DNA of 64,000 nucleotides from NCBI RefSeq assembly GCF_039523615.1, contig NZ_BAAAFQ010000004.1, positions 1-64,000 of the forward strand, read 5' to 3'. This document shows, one piece after another, positions 6,113 through 14,269 of the stretch. The translations under genes and the position numbers were made by a program. Each line of letters begins with the position of its first letter. The first letter of the stretch is position 1. The DNA comes from Psychrosphaera haliotis. GTDB taxonomy: Bacteria > Pseudomonadota > Gammaproteobacteria > Enterobacterales > Alteromonadaceae. The notes below the pieces were generated by a model, which did not search any database, was not told the origin of the DNA, and saw only the letters and a program-made list of their open reading frames with translations.

Positions 6113-6226
6113 ATGGAAACATTCGGAATCATTGGATTTATATTCGGGATAGTTGCATTAGCAAAAGTGGTGAAGTTAGAAAAACACCTTAAAGATAATA
6201 ATGTATTGCCAAAAGACTATAAGTAA
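6113..6226 (+). CDS. 37-residue membrane-anchored small protein
   Basis: ATG at 6113 with a strong AGGGGAA eight bases upstream, TAA at 6224. The product METFGIIGFIFGIVALAKVV followed by KLEKHLKDNNVLPKDYK is one membrane helix and a charged amphipathic tail. The good ribosome site, clean helix and position directly after another membrane protein gene (33 bases) support a real gene. Function unknown. Confidence 0.55.
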   Translation: METFGIIGFIFGIVALAKVVKLEKHLKDNNVLPKDYK

Positions 6227-6327
6227 GCTGTTATTCAATTTAACGCTTGTCACGACAACCTCAGCTTGAGTTATTGTGCTTATATTGAAGCGTGAAGCAT
6301 CATTTTTAGTAACAAACAGCAGACGTC

Positions 6328-6420
6328 GCAGTTCGGCAGTTCGGCAGTTCGGCAGTTCGGCAGTTCGGCAGTTCGGCAGTTCGGCAGTTCGGCAGTTCGG
6401 CAGTTCGGCAGTTCGGCAGT
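6328..6420. repeat. 8-bp tandem repeat GCAGTTCG, 11.6 perfect copies
   Basis: Ninety-three bases of uninterrupted GCAGTTCG units with no mismatches. Because eight is not a multiple of three, all six frames through it read a repeating octapeptide without stops. It sits 33 bases before the ATG of the gene at 6454 and its frame is continuous with that gene, but no start codon occurs in or before the repeat in that frame. Perfect short repeats of this kind change length by slipped-strand mispairing. Confidence 0.95.
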
Positions 6421-6453
6421 AAGTTTAAGCAAGCTAAGTATGGAAGACTATTT

Positions 6454-6672
6454 ATGAGGCCGGAATTAAGAAGTAAAATCATCGAGGTTTGTGATAAAAA
6501 AATAGCATTAAAAGGTGATAATGTGGGTTTATCTTTTTATGCTTTTTTCGCCAACAGAAACGATAACCCTGAATTACTAATGGAGGCGGCTACTTGGTGG
6601 ATACAAACCCATCAACTAGATCATTTTGTTAAAGCTCACAAAGTAAAAGAAATGATTCAGAATAATCTGTAA
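6454..6672 (+). CDS. hypothetical protein downstream of an octamer repeat
   Basis: 72 residues, ATG preceded by GGAAG at a spacing of eight. Mostly helical: MRPELRSKIIEVCDKKIALKG, then GLSFYAFFANRNDNPELLMEAATWWIQTHQLDHFVKAHKVKEMI. No signal peptide or membrane helix. The family is not recognised. The frame stays open upstream through the octamer repeat to a stop at 6310, but there is no alternative start there. Confidence 0.6.
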   Translation: MRPELRSKIIEVCDKKIALKGDNVGLSFYAFFANRNDNPELLMEAATWWIQTHQLDHFVKAHKVKEMIQNNL

Positions 6673-6793
6673 TCTATATAAAATTATAAATAGTAATTAA
6701 AAAGCCGATAAGGTTTGTCTAAACACCTTCTTCATCAAAGTTTAACTGACAAATATTTGCACTATACCCAAACATTCGTATCAAGGAGCAACA

Positions 6794-7225
6794 ATGGAAG
6801 TTCATTTAGTAAACTCAGAAATTGAGTTAACTTCTGTTGCAGAAGTAATACTTCAACTACGAACACAATACACCCTCGATTCTCTTATTGAGCAAATTAA
6901 AAAACAACAGAAGTTAGACTACCAATTAGCTTATGTAGTATCAGATGGTGATATTTTATGTGTGGCTGGTTTTGTAGTCGGTGAGAAACTCGCTTGGGGC
7001 AAACATATTTATATAGATGATTTAGTTACCAATGAAAACCATCGGTCCGATGGTGTTGGCACGTTTCTCATTAATTGGTTTAAACGTTACTGTTTAGAGC
7101 TTGGCTGTCAGCAACTACACTTAGATTCAGGTATTCAAAAGTTTCCTGCTCACCGGTTTTATTTAATAAACCGTTTCAATATTGCTAGCCATCACTTTTC
7201 AATCACAAATATTAACGGCAAGTAG
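6794..7225 (+). CDS. GNAT-family N-acetyltransferase
   Basis: 143 residues. Cytoplasmic acetyl-CoA-dependent acetyltransferase fold: strand 4 HIYIDDLVTNENHRSDGVGTFLINWFKRYC carries the acetyl-CoA loop RSDGVG (family R/Q-x-x-G-x-G/A) at about residues 87-92, followed by the CQQLHLDSGIQKFPAHRFYLINRF segment that is typical of the last strands and the YxxxGF-like end. ATG preceded by AAGGAG. It is followed after eight bases by a VOC protein gene, so the two are probably cotranscribed. Substrate unknown. Confidence 0.85.
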   Translation: MEVHLVNSEIELTSVAEVILQLRTQYTLDSLIEQIKKQQKLDYQLAYVVSDGDILCVAGFVVGEKLAWGKHIYIDDLVTNENHRSDGVGTFLINWFKRYCLELGCQQLHLDSGIQKFPAHRFYLINRFNIASHHFSITNINGK

Positions 7226-7233
7226 ATTTAGTT

Positions 7234-7656
7234 ATGACTGACATTACACAGCAGCAAATCGGTAATATTGCATTACTTGTCAAAGATTACGATGAGGCTA
7301 TTGAATTTTATACTCAAAAGCTTCAGTTTACGTTAGTTGAAAATACAGATTTAGGTAACGGTAAGCGATGGGTTCAAGTATCCCCCCCTAATTCCAATGG
7401 CGCAAATTTACTGCTAGCAAGAGCCAGTAATGATATGCAGACTCAGGCTATCGGAAATCAAACCGGTGGTCGCGTGTTCTTATTTCTACAAACGAATGAC
7501 TTTTGGCGAGACTATGAATTAATGCAAAAAAGTGGGGTTTTATTTAACGAAACGCCAAGGGTTGAAGAATACGGAACCGTTGCTGTCTTTGAAGATCTAT
7601 ATGGCAACAAATGGGATTTGCTTCAACTAAATAACATCAACAAGTCGTCTTATTAA
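7234..7656 (+). CDS. VOC-family protein (glyoxalase/bleomycin-resistance-like)
   Basis: 140 residues with two beta-alpha-beta-beta-beta halves: IGNIALLVKDYDEAIEFYTQKLQFTLVEN opens the first, and RVFLFLQTNDFWRDYELMQKSGVLFNETPRVEEYGTVAVFEDLYGNKWDLLQ is the second. The Glu in AVFEDLYGNKWDL is the usual metal ligand at the end of the fold. The first ligand position, usually His, appears to be Asn here (GNIAL), so metal binding may differ. Substrate cannot be predicted. Confidence 0.85.
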   Translation: MTDITQQQIGNIALLVKDYDEAIEFYTQKLQFTLVENTDLGNGKRWVQVSPPNSNGANLLLARASNDMQTQAIGNQTGGRVFLFLQTNDFWRDYELMQKSGVLFNETPRVEEYGTVAVFEDLYGNKWDLLQLNNINKSSY

Positions 7657-7684
7657 AAAGCTAAATTGTGGAGAGTTCTGAGTT

Positions 7685-8092
7685 ATGTACGTTGGTTCCT
7701 GTTTGTGCGGAGAAGTAAAAATCAATTTAACTGGCTCAATTAGTAACATAATTCATTGCCATTGTTCACTTTGTAGGAAAAATAGCGGAACAGCCTACGC
7801 TACGAATGGTTTCGTTAATTCCGCTGACCTAAAAATAGTATCTGGGCAAGAACGCTTAACTCGATTTTCTTTTAAGGCAGGACGTTTTAGATACTTTTGC
7901 TCTCATTGCGGCTCACCTGTTTATAGCGCAAGTGAGTCCGATCCTTCTCGCTTAAGAATTAGATTGGGTATTTTTGATTCAGATATTTCAGAGCGTCCGA
8001 TATCTCATAATTTCATATCGTCTAAAGCAAGCTGGGAAGATTTAGATGCCGACCTACCAAGGTATGACTCTTTTGAACCTAGCCGAGAATAA
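7685..8092 (+). CDS. GFA/CENP-V family zinc protein
   Basis: 135 residues. Three Cys motifs of the glutathione-dependent formaldehyde-activating (GFA) fold: CLCGEVK at 6-12, HCHCSLCRKNSG at about 28-39, FCSHCGSP near 80. These seven cysteines bind structural and exchangeable zinc. Most family members have no known substrate despite the name. ATG lies 28 bases after the VOC gene, with GGAGAG upstream, so it may be the last gene of a GNAT-VOC-GFA run. Confidence 0.88.
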   Translation: MYVGSCLCGEVKINLTGSISNIIHCHCSLCRKNSGTAYATNGFVNSADLKIVSGQERLTRFSFKAGRFRYFCSHCGSPVYSASESDPSRLRIRLGIFDSDISERPISHNFISSKASWEDLDADLPRYDSFEPSRE

Positions 8093-8188
8093 CTAGGTTA
8101 AACATTCTTAATTTGGTCATAGTTGAAGATACAGTTACGGGCCTTATAGTGTATTTACGTATTAACCCTTTCTAGAGGATGAAGTAAA

Positions 8189-8800
8189 TTGTTAGATAAA
8201 ATATTACACGATTTTTTGATTATATGGGCCACCATAGATCCAATTGGAACAATGGCACTATTTACCGGCCTGACTCTTAAACTAACGGCTGAACAACGCA
8301 AGAAAACGGCCTATAAAACTATTTTTTATGCACTACTTATCCTCACTGGTTCTATAATAGTTGGGCAGTTACTTTTAGGTGCTATGGGAATAAGCCTCAT
8401 TTCCTTTCAAGTTGCAGGAGGCATTATTCTGTTTTTGTTAGGCTTGCAAATGATATTCTCAAACGGCAACCAGGAAGAAACCGGAGAGCCCCTTCATGAC
8501 ATTTCAGTATTCCCACTTGCCATTCCAGCAACAGCATCCCCTGGTGCGATTTTAGCCGTTATATTAATTACCGATAATAATATTTATACCATTAAAGAGC
8601 AGGTAGTGACTTCGCTCACTATGCTCTTTGTTTTATTAATTACGCTTGCGCTACTATTGTTATCTACACGCATTATTAGAGTTATTGGAAACGGCGGCGC
8701 ATCACTGCTCACAAGAATTATGGGAATGATATTAGCTGCGTTGTCTGTTGAATTTATTATGAAAGCTCTTGGTATTGCTAAGTGGGTAGGCACACAATAG
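8189..8800 (+). CDS. MarC/UPF0056-family inner membrane protein
   Basis: 203 residues, six predicted membrane helices. DFLIIWATIDPIGTMALFTGLT is the family start (DPxG motif), followed by QVAGGIILFLLGLQMIF and PLAIPATASPGAILAVILI, where the repeated P-x-G elements of the MarC fold are visible. TTG start chosen since TAGAGGA lies upstream and MLDKIL fits the family. MarC proteins were once linked to antibiotic resistance, but their role is unknown. Confidence 0.87.
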   Translation: MLDKILHDFLIIWATIDPIGTMALFTGLTLKLTAEQRKKTAYKTIFYALLILTGSIIVGQLLLGAMGISLISFQVAGGIILFLLGLQMIFSNGNQEETGEPLHDISVFPLAIPATASPGAILAVILITDNNIYTIKEQVVTSLTMLFVLLITLALLLLSTRIIRVIGNGGASLLTRIMGMILAALSVEFIMKALGIAKWVGTQ

Positions 8801-8896
8801 TCTTTAGTTTTGGCAAAACTGTTAAGTTTAAAAGCCAAAGACCAAGTGACCTTCTCTGTCATAAACGATGTTTTTTACCTTTTTATTGTTGATGTG

Positions 8897-8954
8897 TTTT
8901 ATTATTTTATTATTTTATTATTTTATTATTTTATTATTTTATTATTTTATTATT
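8897..8954. repeat. 8-bp tandem repeat TTTTATTA, 7.25 perfect copies
   Basis: Fifty-eight bases of perfect TTTTATTA units (equivalent to ATTATTTT), ending 85 bases before the start of the lipoprotein gene at 9040. It lies in the likely promoter region of that gene. It is the second perfect octamer microsatellite within 2.6 kb. Confidence 0.95.
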
Positions 8955-9039
8955 GCAATAATACAAAAACTGGTCTTTACTAAAAATGTTAAGTTTCAAA
9001 TATATAAGATGCTTACTTCCAACAAAAAAAGGATATTTA

Positions 9040-9519
9040 ATGATGAAAAGTATTAAGTTAGTCGTTGCAGCCATTATTGGCTCTATTGTTTCGGGTTGCT
9101 CCGTTTTACCACTAAGCAGTTCAATCGATGAAGGACATTTTCGATTTCAAAACTTTATAAACGACACTAGTAGAAACACAGAATACCTTCATTTAATGTG
9201 TCACCAAAAAAGGCCTGTAGGTTGGAATCAATCTAAGGAGTATTTAGGTGGTGAACATAATCTTTGGGTAAAAGCTGTAGTAGCTAAAACAGACATTCAA
9301 AATAGTCGAAGAGAAGCTTTTATCAATTTTGAAGTTGATCTAGAAGCAGGTAATACATACATGTTGAACAGAAAAGTAGATGAGAAACAGATTTCTATTT
9401 GGATTCAGAATGCAGAAACTGGTGTTGTTGTTTCCGATGTAAAAGTTGCCAAGCTAGAACTACCAAAGTTAGTAGAAAAACGATTGAGACGTGAGCAATG
9501 TGAGTCTGGAACGATCTAA
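9040..9519 (+). CDS. putative lipoprotein of unknown function
   Basis: 159 residues from the ATG at 9040, chosen because AAAGGA lies eight bases upstream and because it gives a proper signal peptide: MMKSIKLVVAAIIGSIVSGC, with lipobox VSGC and cleavage before Cys20. The mature part is mainly beta (FRFQNFINDTSRNTEYLHLMCHQ, HNLWVKAVVAK, AFINFEVDLEAGNTYMLNRKV, ISIWIQNAETG) and has two more cysteines. Probably exported and lipid-anchored. No family recognised. A terminator follows at 9568. Confidence 0.7.
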   Translation: MMKSIKLVVAAIIGSIVSGCSVLPLSSSIDEGHFRFQNFINDTSRNTEYLHLMCHQKRPVGWNQSKEYLGGEHNLWVKAVVAKTDIQNSRREAFINFEVDLEAGNTYMLNRKVDEKQISIWIQNAETGVVVSDVKVAKLELPKLVEKRLRREQCESGTI

Positions 9520-9567
9520 CCTCTCGCAAATAACTTTAGCTTATTAACTTCTTAGTAACTTAACTGC

Positions 9568-9599
9568 AAGCCACCTATAAATATAAGGTGGCTTTTTTG
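9568..9599 (+). terminator. rho-independent terminator after the lipoprotein gene
   Basis: Stem AAGCCACCT (9568-9576) with AGGTGGCTT (9586-9594), nine-base loop, followed by a T run. Confidence 0.85.
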
Positions 9600-9692
9600 T
9601 CTCTTTACCCTTCCCTTTCTGCTAAAATGAACTTAATCGCCCATCAACCATTTTGGTAAACGGGCCCAGCCTAAGACTAGGAACTACCTACA

Positions 9693-10163
9693 TTGACTAA
9701 TAATGACGTGTTACGCCGCCTTCGCTTTACTTTTGATTTAAAAGATTCTGCGCTTATTGATATCTTTTCTTCCACTAATGTTTCTGTGACTAATGATCAA
9801 ATTACAGACTGGTTAAAAAAAGAAGAAGACGAAGGGTATGTAAGTCTGCACGATAAAGACTTTGCATCATTCCTTAATGGCTTTATCAACCTAAAACGCG
9901 GCAAACGTGAAGGTGCTCAACCAGAGCCAGAGAAAAACCTTAATAACAACATGATTTTTCAGAAGCTTCGTATCGCCCTTAATTTACAAGCTGAAGATAT
10001 ACTAGATATTTTAGCGTTAGCTGACTTTAACTTAAGTAAACATGAGTTAAGCGCCCTATTTAGAAAGCCTGGCAATAAAAATTACCGAGAGTGTAAAGAC
10101 CAGATTCTTCGTAACTTTTTACAAGGTGTACAGCTTAAATATAGACCTATTCAAAGCAAATAA
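9693..10163 (+). CDS. yehS: DUF1456 family protein (YehS-like)
   Basis: 156 residues, close to the E. coli YehS length. Two tandem DUF1456 repeats: NNDVLRRLRFTFDLKDSALIDIF ... ITDWLKKEEDEGYVSLHDKDFASFLNGFINLKRGKREG, and NNNMIFQKLRIALNLQAEDILDIL ... LSALFRKPGNKNYRECKDQILRNFLQGV. The LNGFI-x-x-KRGK and NYREC-x-DQ-x-LR-x-FL motifs are diagnostic. TTG start, because MTNNDVLRRLRF aligns with the YehS N-terminus. Function unknown even in E. coli. Confidence 0.9.
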   Translation: MTNNDVLRRLRFTFDLKDSALIDIFSSTNVSVTNDQITDWLKKEEDEGYVSLHDKDFASFLNGFINLKRGKREGAQPEPEKNLNNNMIFQKLRIALNLQAEDILDILALADFNLSKHELSALFRKPGNKNYRECKDQILRNFLQGVQLKYRPIQSK

Positions 10164-10220
10164 CGCCTACGAAAAGTAAGCAATAAATGCTATAGGCAAG
10201 TAGCGCCACTAAAAATAAAA

Positions 10221-10259
10221 AAGCCGACTTAAGAAGTTAAATTCTAAGTCGGCTTTTTT
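10221..10259. terminator. bidirectional terminator
   Basis: Stem AAGCCGACTTA (10221-10231) with TAAGTCGGCTT (10245-10255), T run on the + side and A run before it, so it can serve yehS and the convergent gene at 10311. Confidence 0.85.
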
Positions 10260-10310
10260 GTAATTCTAATTCAAACAAAGTCCTAAATTTAGGCTAAGTC
10301 GAATAAAACG

Positions 10311-10637
10311 TTATTTTTTGCTTTTGTTCTTTCTTTTTGTCAATACACCCACTTGGCGGGCAATAGTCAATAAACCTTCAGATACATCACCGGCACCATC
10401 TTTTACTAACTTACTTACATCCGCCGAAGAAAACATAGAACCACTTCCAGACTGCACACCTTTTGCTCTTACAAACTCTTTGGTTTTACCCGTACTGGCC
10501 GTTTCAATATATTTTAATAGTATTTCTTCGTTTAAGCTTTTTGGCTTTGTTTTAAGAGTTTTAATTTTACTATTAAGTTCTGCAATCTCTGCTTCAAACA
10601 ACTCAATTAGCTCTTCAATGTTGGTATAAGATTTCAT
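10311..10637 (-). CDS. hypothetical protein with coiled-coil N-terminus
   Basis: 108 residues. The first 35 residues (NIEELIELFEAEIAELNSKIKTLKTK) form a heptad-like coiled coil; the middle has VRAKGVQSGSGSMFSS, a flexible Gly/Ser stretch, and the tail KRKNKSKK is strongly basic. No signal peptide. Not recognised. Convergent with yehS and sharing its terminator. Confidence 0.55.
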   Translation of the reverse strand: MKSYTNIEELIELFEAEIAELNSKIKTLKTKPKSLNEEILLKYIETASTGKTKEFVRAKGVQSGSGSMFSSADVSKLVKDGAGDVSEGLLTIARQVGVLTKRKNKSKK

Positions 10638-10773
10638 TTTTTCTCAGTTAAGTTAGCACTTAGATAAGTAATTATACCTTAGCTTGGCCAATTCGCTTAC
10701 TACCTATTTCAAAATTCAATATGCTTTAACTAAAAGCAGTTGAGTGTGGGTTGTTGAATTCGGGTTATTGAAT

Positions 10774-11733
10774 TCAGGTTGTTAGATGTAGTCCGTTAAG
10801 TTTAGCTTCCAAATATTTAGCTAACTCAAGCATAGCAAACGTGCCCGCTATTGATTCTGCATCTGAGTTGTAGTTGGTATTGGTATTTACGTCGTAGGCA
10901 TAAACATTACCATCTTGGTCTTGTATCGCTTCAATACCTGCGACTTGAATGTTGTTAGATTCTAAAAATGCCTCATAAGCAGGAATAAAACTTGGGGAAT
11001 AATCCGTTAAAATTTCGAACTTTGCTTTTACCTTAGTTGCGCTGCCTTCAGCTTCATCTGTAGGGCAAAACATATCCTCAATAGAACAAGCATCTGCTGG
11101 GCATAGCTCAAAACCTTCAGAGGTGTCCACTTTAACTGCGTATAAAAACTTACCGCCAATAAACTCGTGCCTGATTATAAATGGTTCTGGCGCTTCAATG
11201 TATTGTTGCACAAGCGTAATACCATCAACGGGCTCGTCAAATGCGTCACCCTCAACATAGTCAGATAATGCTGATAGCGAGTGAAACAGCTGCACGCCTT
11301 GTCCTTTACCTGCTCTGTTGTGCTTAGTAATAAATGAAGCTTGATCTAATTTTTCCGCCGCCTCTATAATCTGCTTTTTACCTACCGCAGCTAACGTTCT
11401 TGGTGTTTCAATACCAGCAGTATTTAGTGCGGTATATTGATTAACTTTACTTACCTCAAGTCTCAATGCTCGACTGCCGTTGATCACAGTTCTGCCATGA
11501 TGCTCTAACCAGGCTAACACTGCCTCGGTAAACTCAGGCGCAAAACGGTGGTTACGCGTATGTGATGACGCACTTATACGATTGTAAAAAACGCCTTCTG
11601 GTGGCTCTGAAGACAGGTCAATCATGCCTTCATCAAGGTGCCACATTTCATAAGGAAGATCTAATTCATCCAAACGATGTTGTAAGTGAATAGTCCACTC
11701 ATTGTTTTCGTGTAGTACATATATTTTTTTCAT
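10774..11733 (-). CDS. ATP-grasp protein, RimK-like carboxylate-amine ligase
   Basis: 319 residues. Pre-ATP-grasp part to about residue 100, then the RimK-type fold: SKVNQYTALNTAGIETPRT (lid start), AAEKLDQASFITKHNRAGKGQGVQLF (ATP-binding strand and Gly-rich loop), PFIIRHEFIGGKFLYAV, and the metal-binding end IEAIQDQDGNVYAYDVNTNTNYN with Asp and Asn ligands. Such enzymes join a carboxylate to an amine with ATP and Mg. The substrate is unknown. ATG start gives MKKIYVLHENNEWT, a typical first strand. Confidence 0.82.
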   Translation of the reverse strand: MKKIYVLHENNEWTIHLQHRLDELDLPYEMWHLDEGMIDLSSEPPEGVFYNRISASSHTRNHRFAPEFTEAVLAWLEHHGRTVINGSRALRLEVSKVNQYTALNTAGIETPRTLAAVGKKQIIEAAEKLDQASFITKHNRAGKGQGVQLFHSLSALSDYVEGDAFDEPVDGITLVQQYIEAPEPFIIRHEFIGGKFLYAVKVDTSEGFELCPADACSIEDMFCPTDEAEGSATKVKAKFEILTDYSPSFIPAYEAFLESNNIQVAGIEAIQDQDGNVYAYDVNTNTNYNSDAESIAGTFAMLELAKYLEAKLNGLHLTT

Positions 11734-11834
11734 AGGATGATCATCGCTTTTAATTTGGACTAAATATTAATCTGATTACTTAATTGCATGTATTGTCGTA
11801 TAAACAATGGCGTTTCCTAAAGAACATTTGGTTT

Positions 11835-12689
11835 TCATTTATGCGCTTTTCGTATTTTAATACTCAACCACAATGATAAAAGGATGATACCGCCGCCAAT
11901 ACTTAAGCGACTTAAATCCGCTTCTCTATTCCAAATTATTAAATTTACAATAATGCCTGCTGGAATGAGCAAGTTATTCATCGCGGCTAACGTACCCACA
12001 TTTACCTTTGTTGCCCCATGATTCCAACCTAAATAACCTAGTCCAGAAGCAACGACACCTAAGTAAACCAAGATCCCCCACTCTGTAGTGGTTGTTGGTA
12101 AACGTTCGACATTGCCAAATAAGGCATAACAAGCCGACGCTAAAATGAATGCGCCAATATAAAAGTAACCAAACAAAGCCTTAGGGTTTTCACTAATTGC
12201 CAAATTTGACTCAGAGGACATGAGCCTTTTGTAACTCACCTGTCCAAAAGCAAAACAAATATTGGCACACTGCACTAGCAGTAAACCAAAAAGAAAACCT
12301 GACGTTACGTTGTCGAGCCGAATTGTGAGCGCACCTATAACGGCAACAAGCGCAGCTATGAAAAACGGCTTATTAAACCTTTTATCCAATAAATCGTTTA
12401 AAAGAGTGACATACAAAGGAGTTAGTACCGTAAATAAAAGAACTTCCGGAACGCTGAGATACAAAAATGAGTGATAATAAAAGCCATACATCAGCCCCAA
12501 CTGCACAGCGCCAATAGCCATTAACTTGAACTTTACAGATGGCATTGGTTTTAAAAACGGCAAAAACACAACCATGGCCAAAAATGTTCTAACGAGCACA
12601 GAAAACCAAGGATCAACATTTCGTAAATAAACCCCGATTAAACTAAACGAAAAAGCCCACAGCAAAGTAATCAATAACAAATAACGCAT
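11835..12689 (-). CDS. EamA/DMT-family transporter
   Basis: 284 residues from the ATG giving MRYLLLITLLWAFSFSLIGVYL; an ATG six codons earlier is also possible. About ten membrane helices in two EamA repeats: repeat 1 ends with PLYVTLLNDLL (family TPL-x-x-x-L), repeat 2 contains LGYLGWNHGATKVNVGTLAAMNNLLIPAG. Inner-membrane exporter of metabolites by family. Substrate unknown. It lies 100 bases upstream of the ATP-grasp gene on the same strand and they may be cotranscribed. Confidence 0.85.
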   Translation of the reverse strand: MRYLLLITLLWAFSFSLIGVYLRNVDPWFSVLVRTFLAMVVFLPFLKPMPSVKFKLMAIGAVQLGLMYGFYYHSFLYLSVPEVLLFTVLTPLYVTLLNDLLDKRFNKPFFIAALVAVIGALTIRLDNVTSGFLFGLLLVQCANICFAFGQVSYKRLMSSESNLAISENPKALFGYFYIGAFILASACYALFGNVERLPTTTTEWGILVYLGVVASGLGYLGWNHGATKVNVGTLAAMNNLLIPAGIIVNLIIWNREADLSRLSIGGGIILLSLWLSIKIRKAHK

Positions 12690-12847
12690 TAAATTAAACC
12701 AAATCAATTAAATTAAACGAATCGCCTACTCTACTGATGGTAAATAGTTGGAAATAGGCTGGAAAATAGTGTCGCAAGTTTACGGGATTCAAATCTTCTG
12801 TAAATACTCTAATTTTTGTACTTGTATGTAATCGATTTGACGCTGTC

Positions 12848-12992
12848 GACCGTATAAATTTCCCGAGTAGAATTTGGATAAAAAGTTTACTTTTAGATTC
12901 CCATTATAGAGTTTCCGTATAGAGTCTCGGTATAAAACTTCGGAATAAAATCTCAGTATAAAATTTCCGTATGTATTCTCGGTATAAAATTT
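12848..12992. repeat. degenerate tandem repeat of about 14 bp upstream of the DUF2805 gene
   Basis: Six to eight imperfect copies of a unit like TCTCGGTATAAAAT: GTCTCGGTATAAAAC, TTCGGAATAAAAT, CTCAGTATAAAAT, TTCCGTATGTAT, TCTCGGTATAAAAT between 12907 and 12992, with more diverged copies from 12848. It fills most of the 300-base gap before the gene at 13010; the rest of that gap shows nothing else. The TATAAA-like cores may act as promoter -10 elements or protein sites, which is inference. Confidence 0.7.
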
Positions 12993-13009
12993 TTAAGAGC
13001 TTTAATAAA

Positions 13010-13276
13010 ATGACTGATAACTTAAATGAATTAACAGCAACAGATGAATCAAGAATAATAGAAATGGCGTGGGAAGATAGAACGCCTTTTGAAGCAATAG
13101 AGCATTTGTACGGTATGAGTGAAAAGCGTGTGATTCAACTTATGAGAACGAAGTTAAAAAACAGTAGTTTTAAACTATGGCGTAAACGAGTTTCAGGTCG
13201 CACCACCAAACACCTCCAACTGAGAGATCCGTCTATAATTCGCTCTCACTGCTCCACTCAATATAAACAACGATAA
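13010..13276 (+). CDS. TIGR03643/DUF2805 family protein
   Basis: 88 residues from the ATG at 13010. The core SRIIEMAWEDRTPFEAIEHLYGMSEKRVIQLMRTKLKNSSFKLWRKRVSGRTTKHLQLR is the whole TIGR03643 signature: a helix-turn-helix-like segment followed by the SSFKLWRKRV block. Family members are often found beside cryptochrome/photolyase genes; none is seen nearby here. Function unknown; the HTH-like centre suggests nucleic-acid binding. Confidence 0.88.
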   Translation: MTDNLNELTATDESRIIEMAWEDRTPFEAIEHLYGMSEKRVIQLMRTKLKNSSFKLWRKRVSGRTTKHLQLRDPSIIRSHCSTQYKQR

Positions 13277-13480
13277 CCATGTTATAAAAAACAGGTAGTC
13301 TCATTTGGAAGTAGTTTTACTCTGTTAATGATTTCACTAGTTAATAGGTGCATTTTGGTATTGGTTTCACTAGGCATCTATTTAACGCAGAGTTTTGAAT
13401 TACGTTAGCTAATTTGTGTATCTAATCTTAATACATTTGAGTAGACTCCGCCTTTAATTCACTTTTAAGGCAATCCCTTA

Positions 13481-14269
13481 TTGAACGCATTATCCGTTCC
13501 TTTAAATCATAGCGATTTAACGCTTAACAAAGTTAACCATAACCTCAAAAAGCATATTCTCCCAAACAGTTCGTCTTCTAATACTACTGCGGCCAATACC
13601 GTTAATGTTAGCCAACACACATTGGTTCACAAAGTATGGACCAATGACACCCTTTTTGACGCCATTGCTCATGACCTTACAGTAGATGGTTTTTCTATTA
13701 AACACGGGGCTCTGCCACCTGAATTGATCTCCGCTTTGCAGGCGCAGCAACTAGTGATTCCTGAGTCTAATTTTAAAAATGCAGGCATAGGTAGAGAAAC
13801 TGATTTTATACAAAATGAATTTGTTCGAACCGACGAGATTTGTTGGATAACGGGCAATACTGAAGCAGGTATAAGCTGGTTAGATTGGGCATCAAGTTTA
13901 CAGAGCTACCTTAATAAACGTTTGTATTTAGGTTTGTTTTCGTTCGAAAGCCATTTTGCTCATTACGCGCCAGGCAAATATTACAAACGTCACTTAGATG
14001 CTTTTAAAGGTGAAACAAACCGTGTTTTGTCCATCGTGGTGTACTTAAACTCAGCTTGGACACAAGGTGACGGTGGTGAGTTAGTTATGTATAAAAATCA
14101 ACACGATTTAGAAGGCATAAGCGTTGCACCACAACAAGGTACTTTAGTGGCATTTTTAAGCGAAGAGTTCCCTCATGAAGTATTACCAACAAAGCGAGAT
14201 CGTTACTCTATTGCGGGTTGGTTTAGAGTAAACTCATCGAGCAGAGATAAGGTTGACCCACCTGCTTAA
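13481..14269 (+). CDS. 2-oxoglutarate/Fe(II) oxygenase, prolyl 4-hydroxylase-like
   Basis: 262 residues from a TTG; no earlier ATG in frame. The C-terminal half is the P4Hc fold: YYKRHLDAFKGETNRVLSIVVYLNSAW with the HxD iron ligands (HLD), GDGGELVMY, VAFLSEEFPHEVLPT with the second iron His, and DRYSIAGWFR with the 2-oxoglutarate-binding Arg. The first 55 residues are Ser/Asn/Thr-rich and not conserved, so the real start may be later. Likely hydroxylates a protein or small molecule, SM-20-type. Confidence 0.87.
   Translation: MNALSVPLNHSDLTLNKVNHNLKKHILPNSSSSNTTAANTVNVSQHTLVHKVWTNDTLFDAIAHDLTVDGFSIKHGALPPELISALQAQQLVIPESNFKNAGIGRETDFIQNEFVRTDEICWITGNTEAGISWLDWASSLQSYLNKRLYLGLFSFESHFAHYAPGKYYKRHLDAFKGETNRVLSIVVYLNSAWTQGDGGELVMYKNQHDLEGISVAPQQGTLVAFLSEEFPHEVLPTKRDRYSIAGWFRVNSSSRDKVDPPA

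Noticed and set aside
6328..6420. CRISPR-like array
   Set aside because: Units are 8 bases and contiguous without spacers; it is a microsatellite. No cas gene is in the window.
8868..9056. 62-residue hydrophobic open frame
   Set aside because: It is produced by the TTTTATTA repeat; no ribosome site, low complexity.
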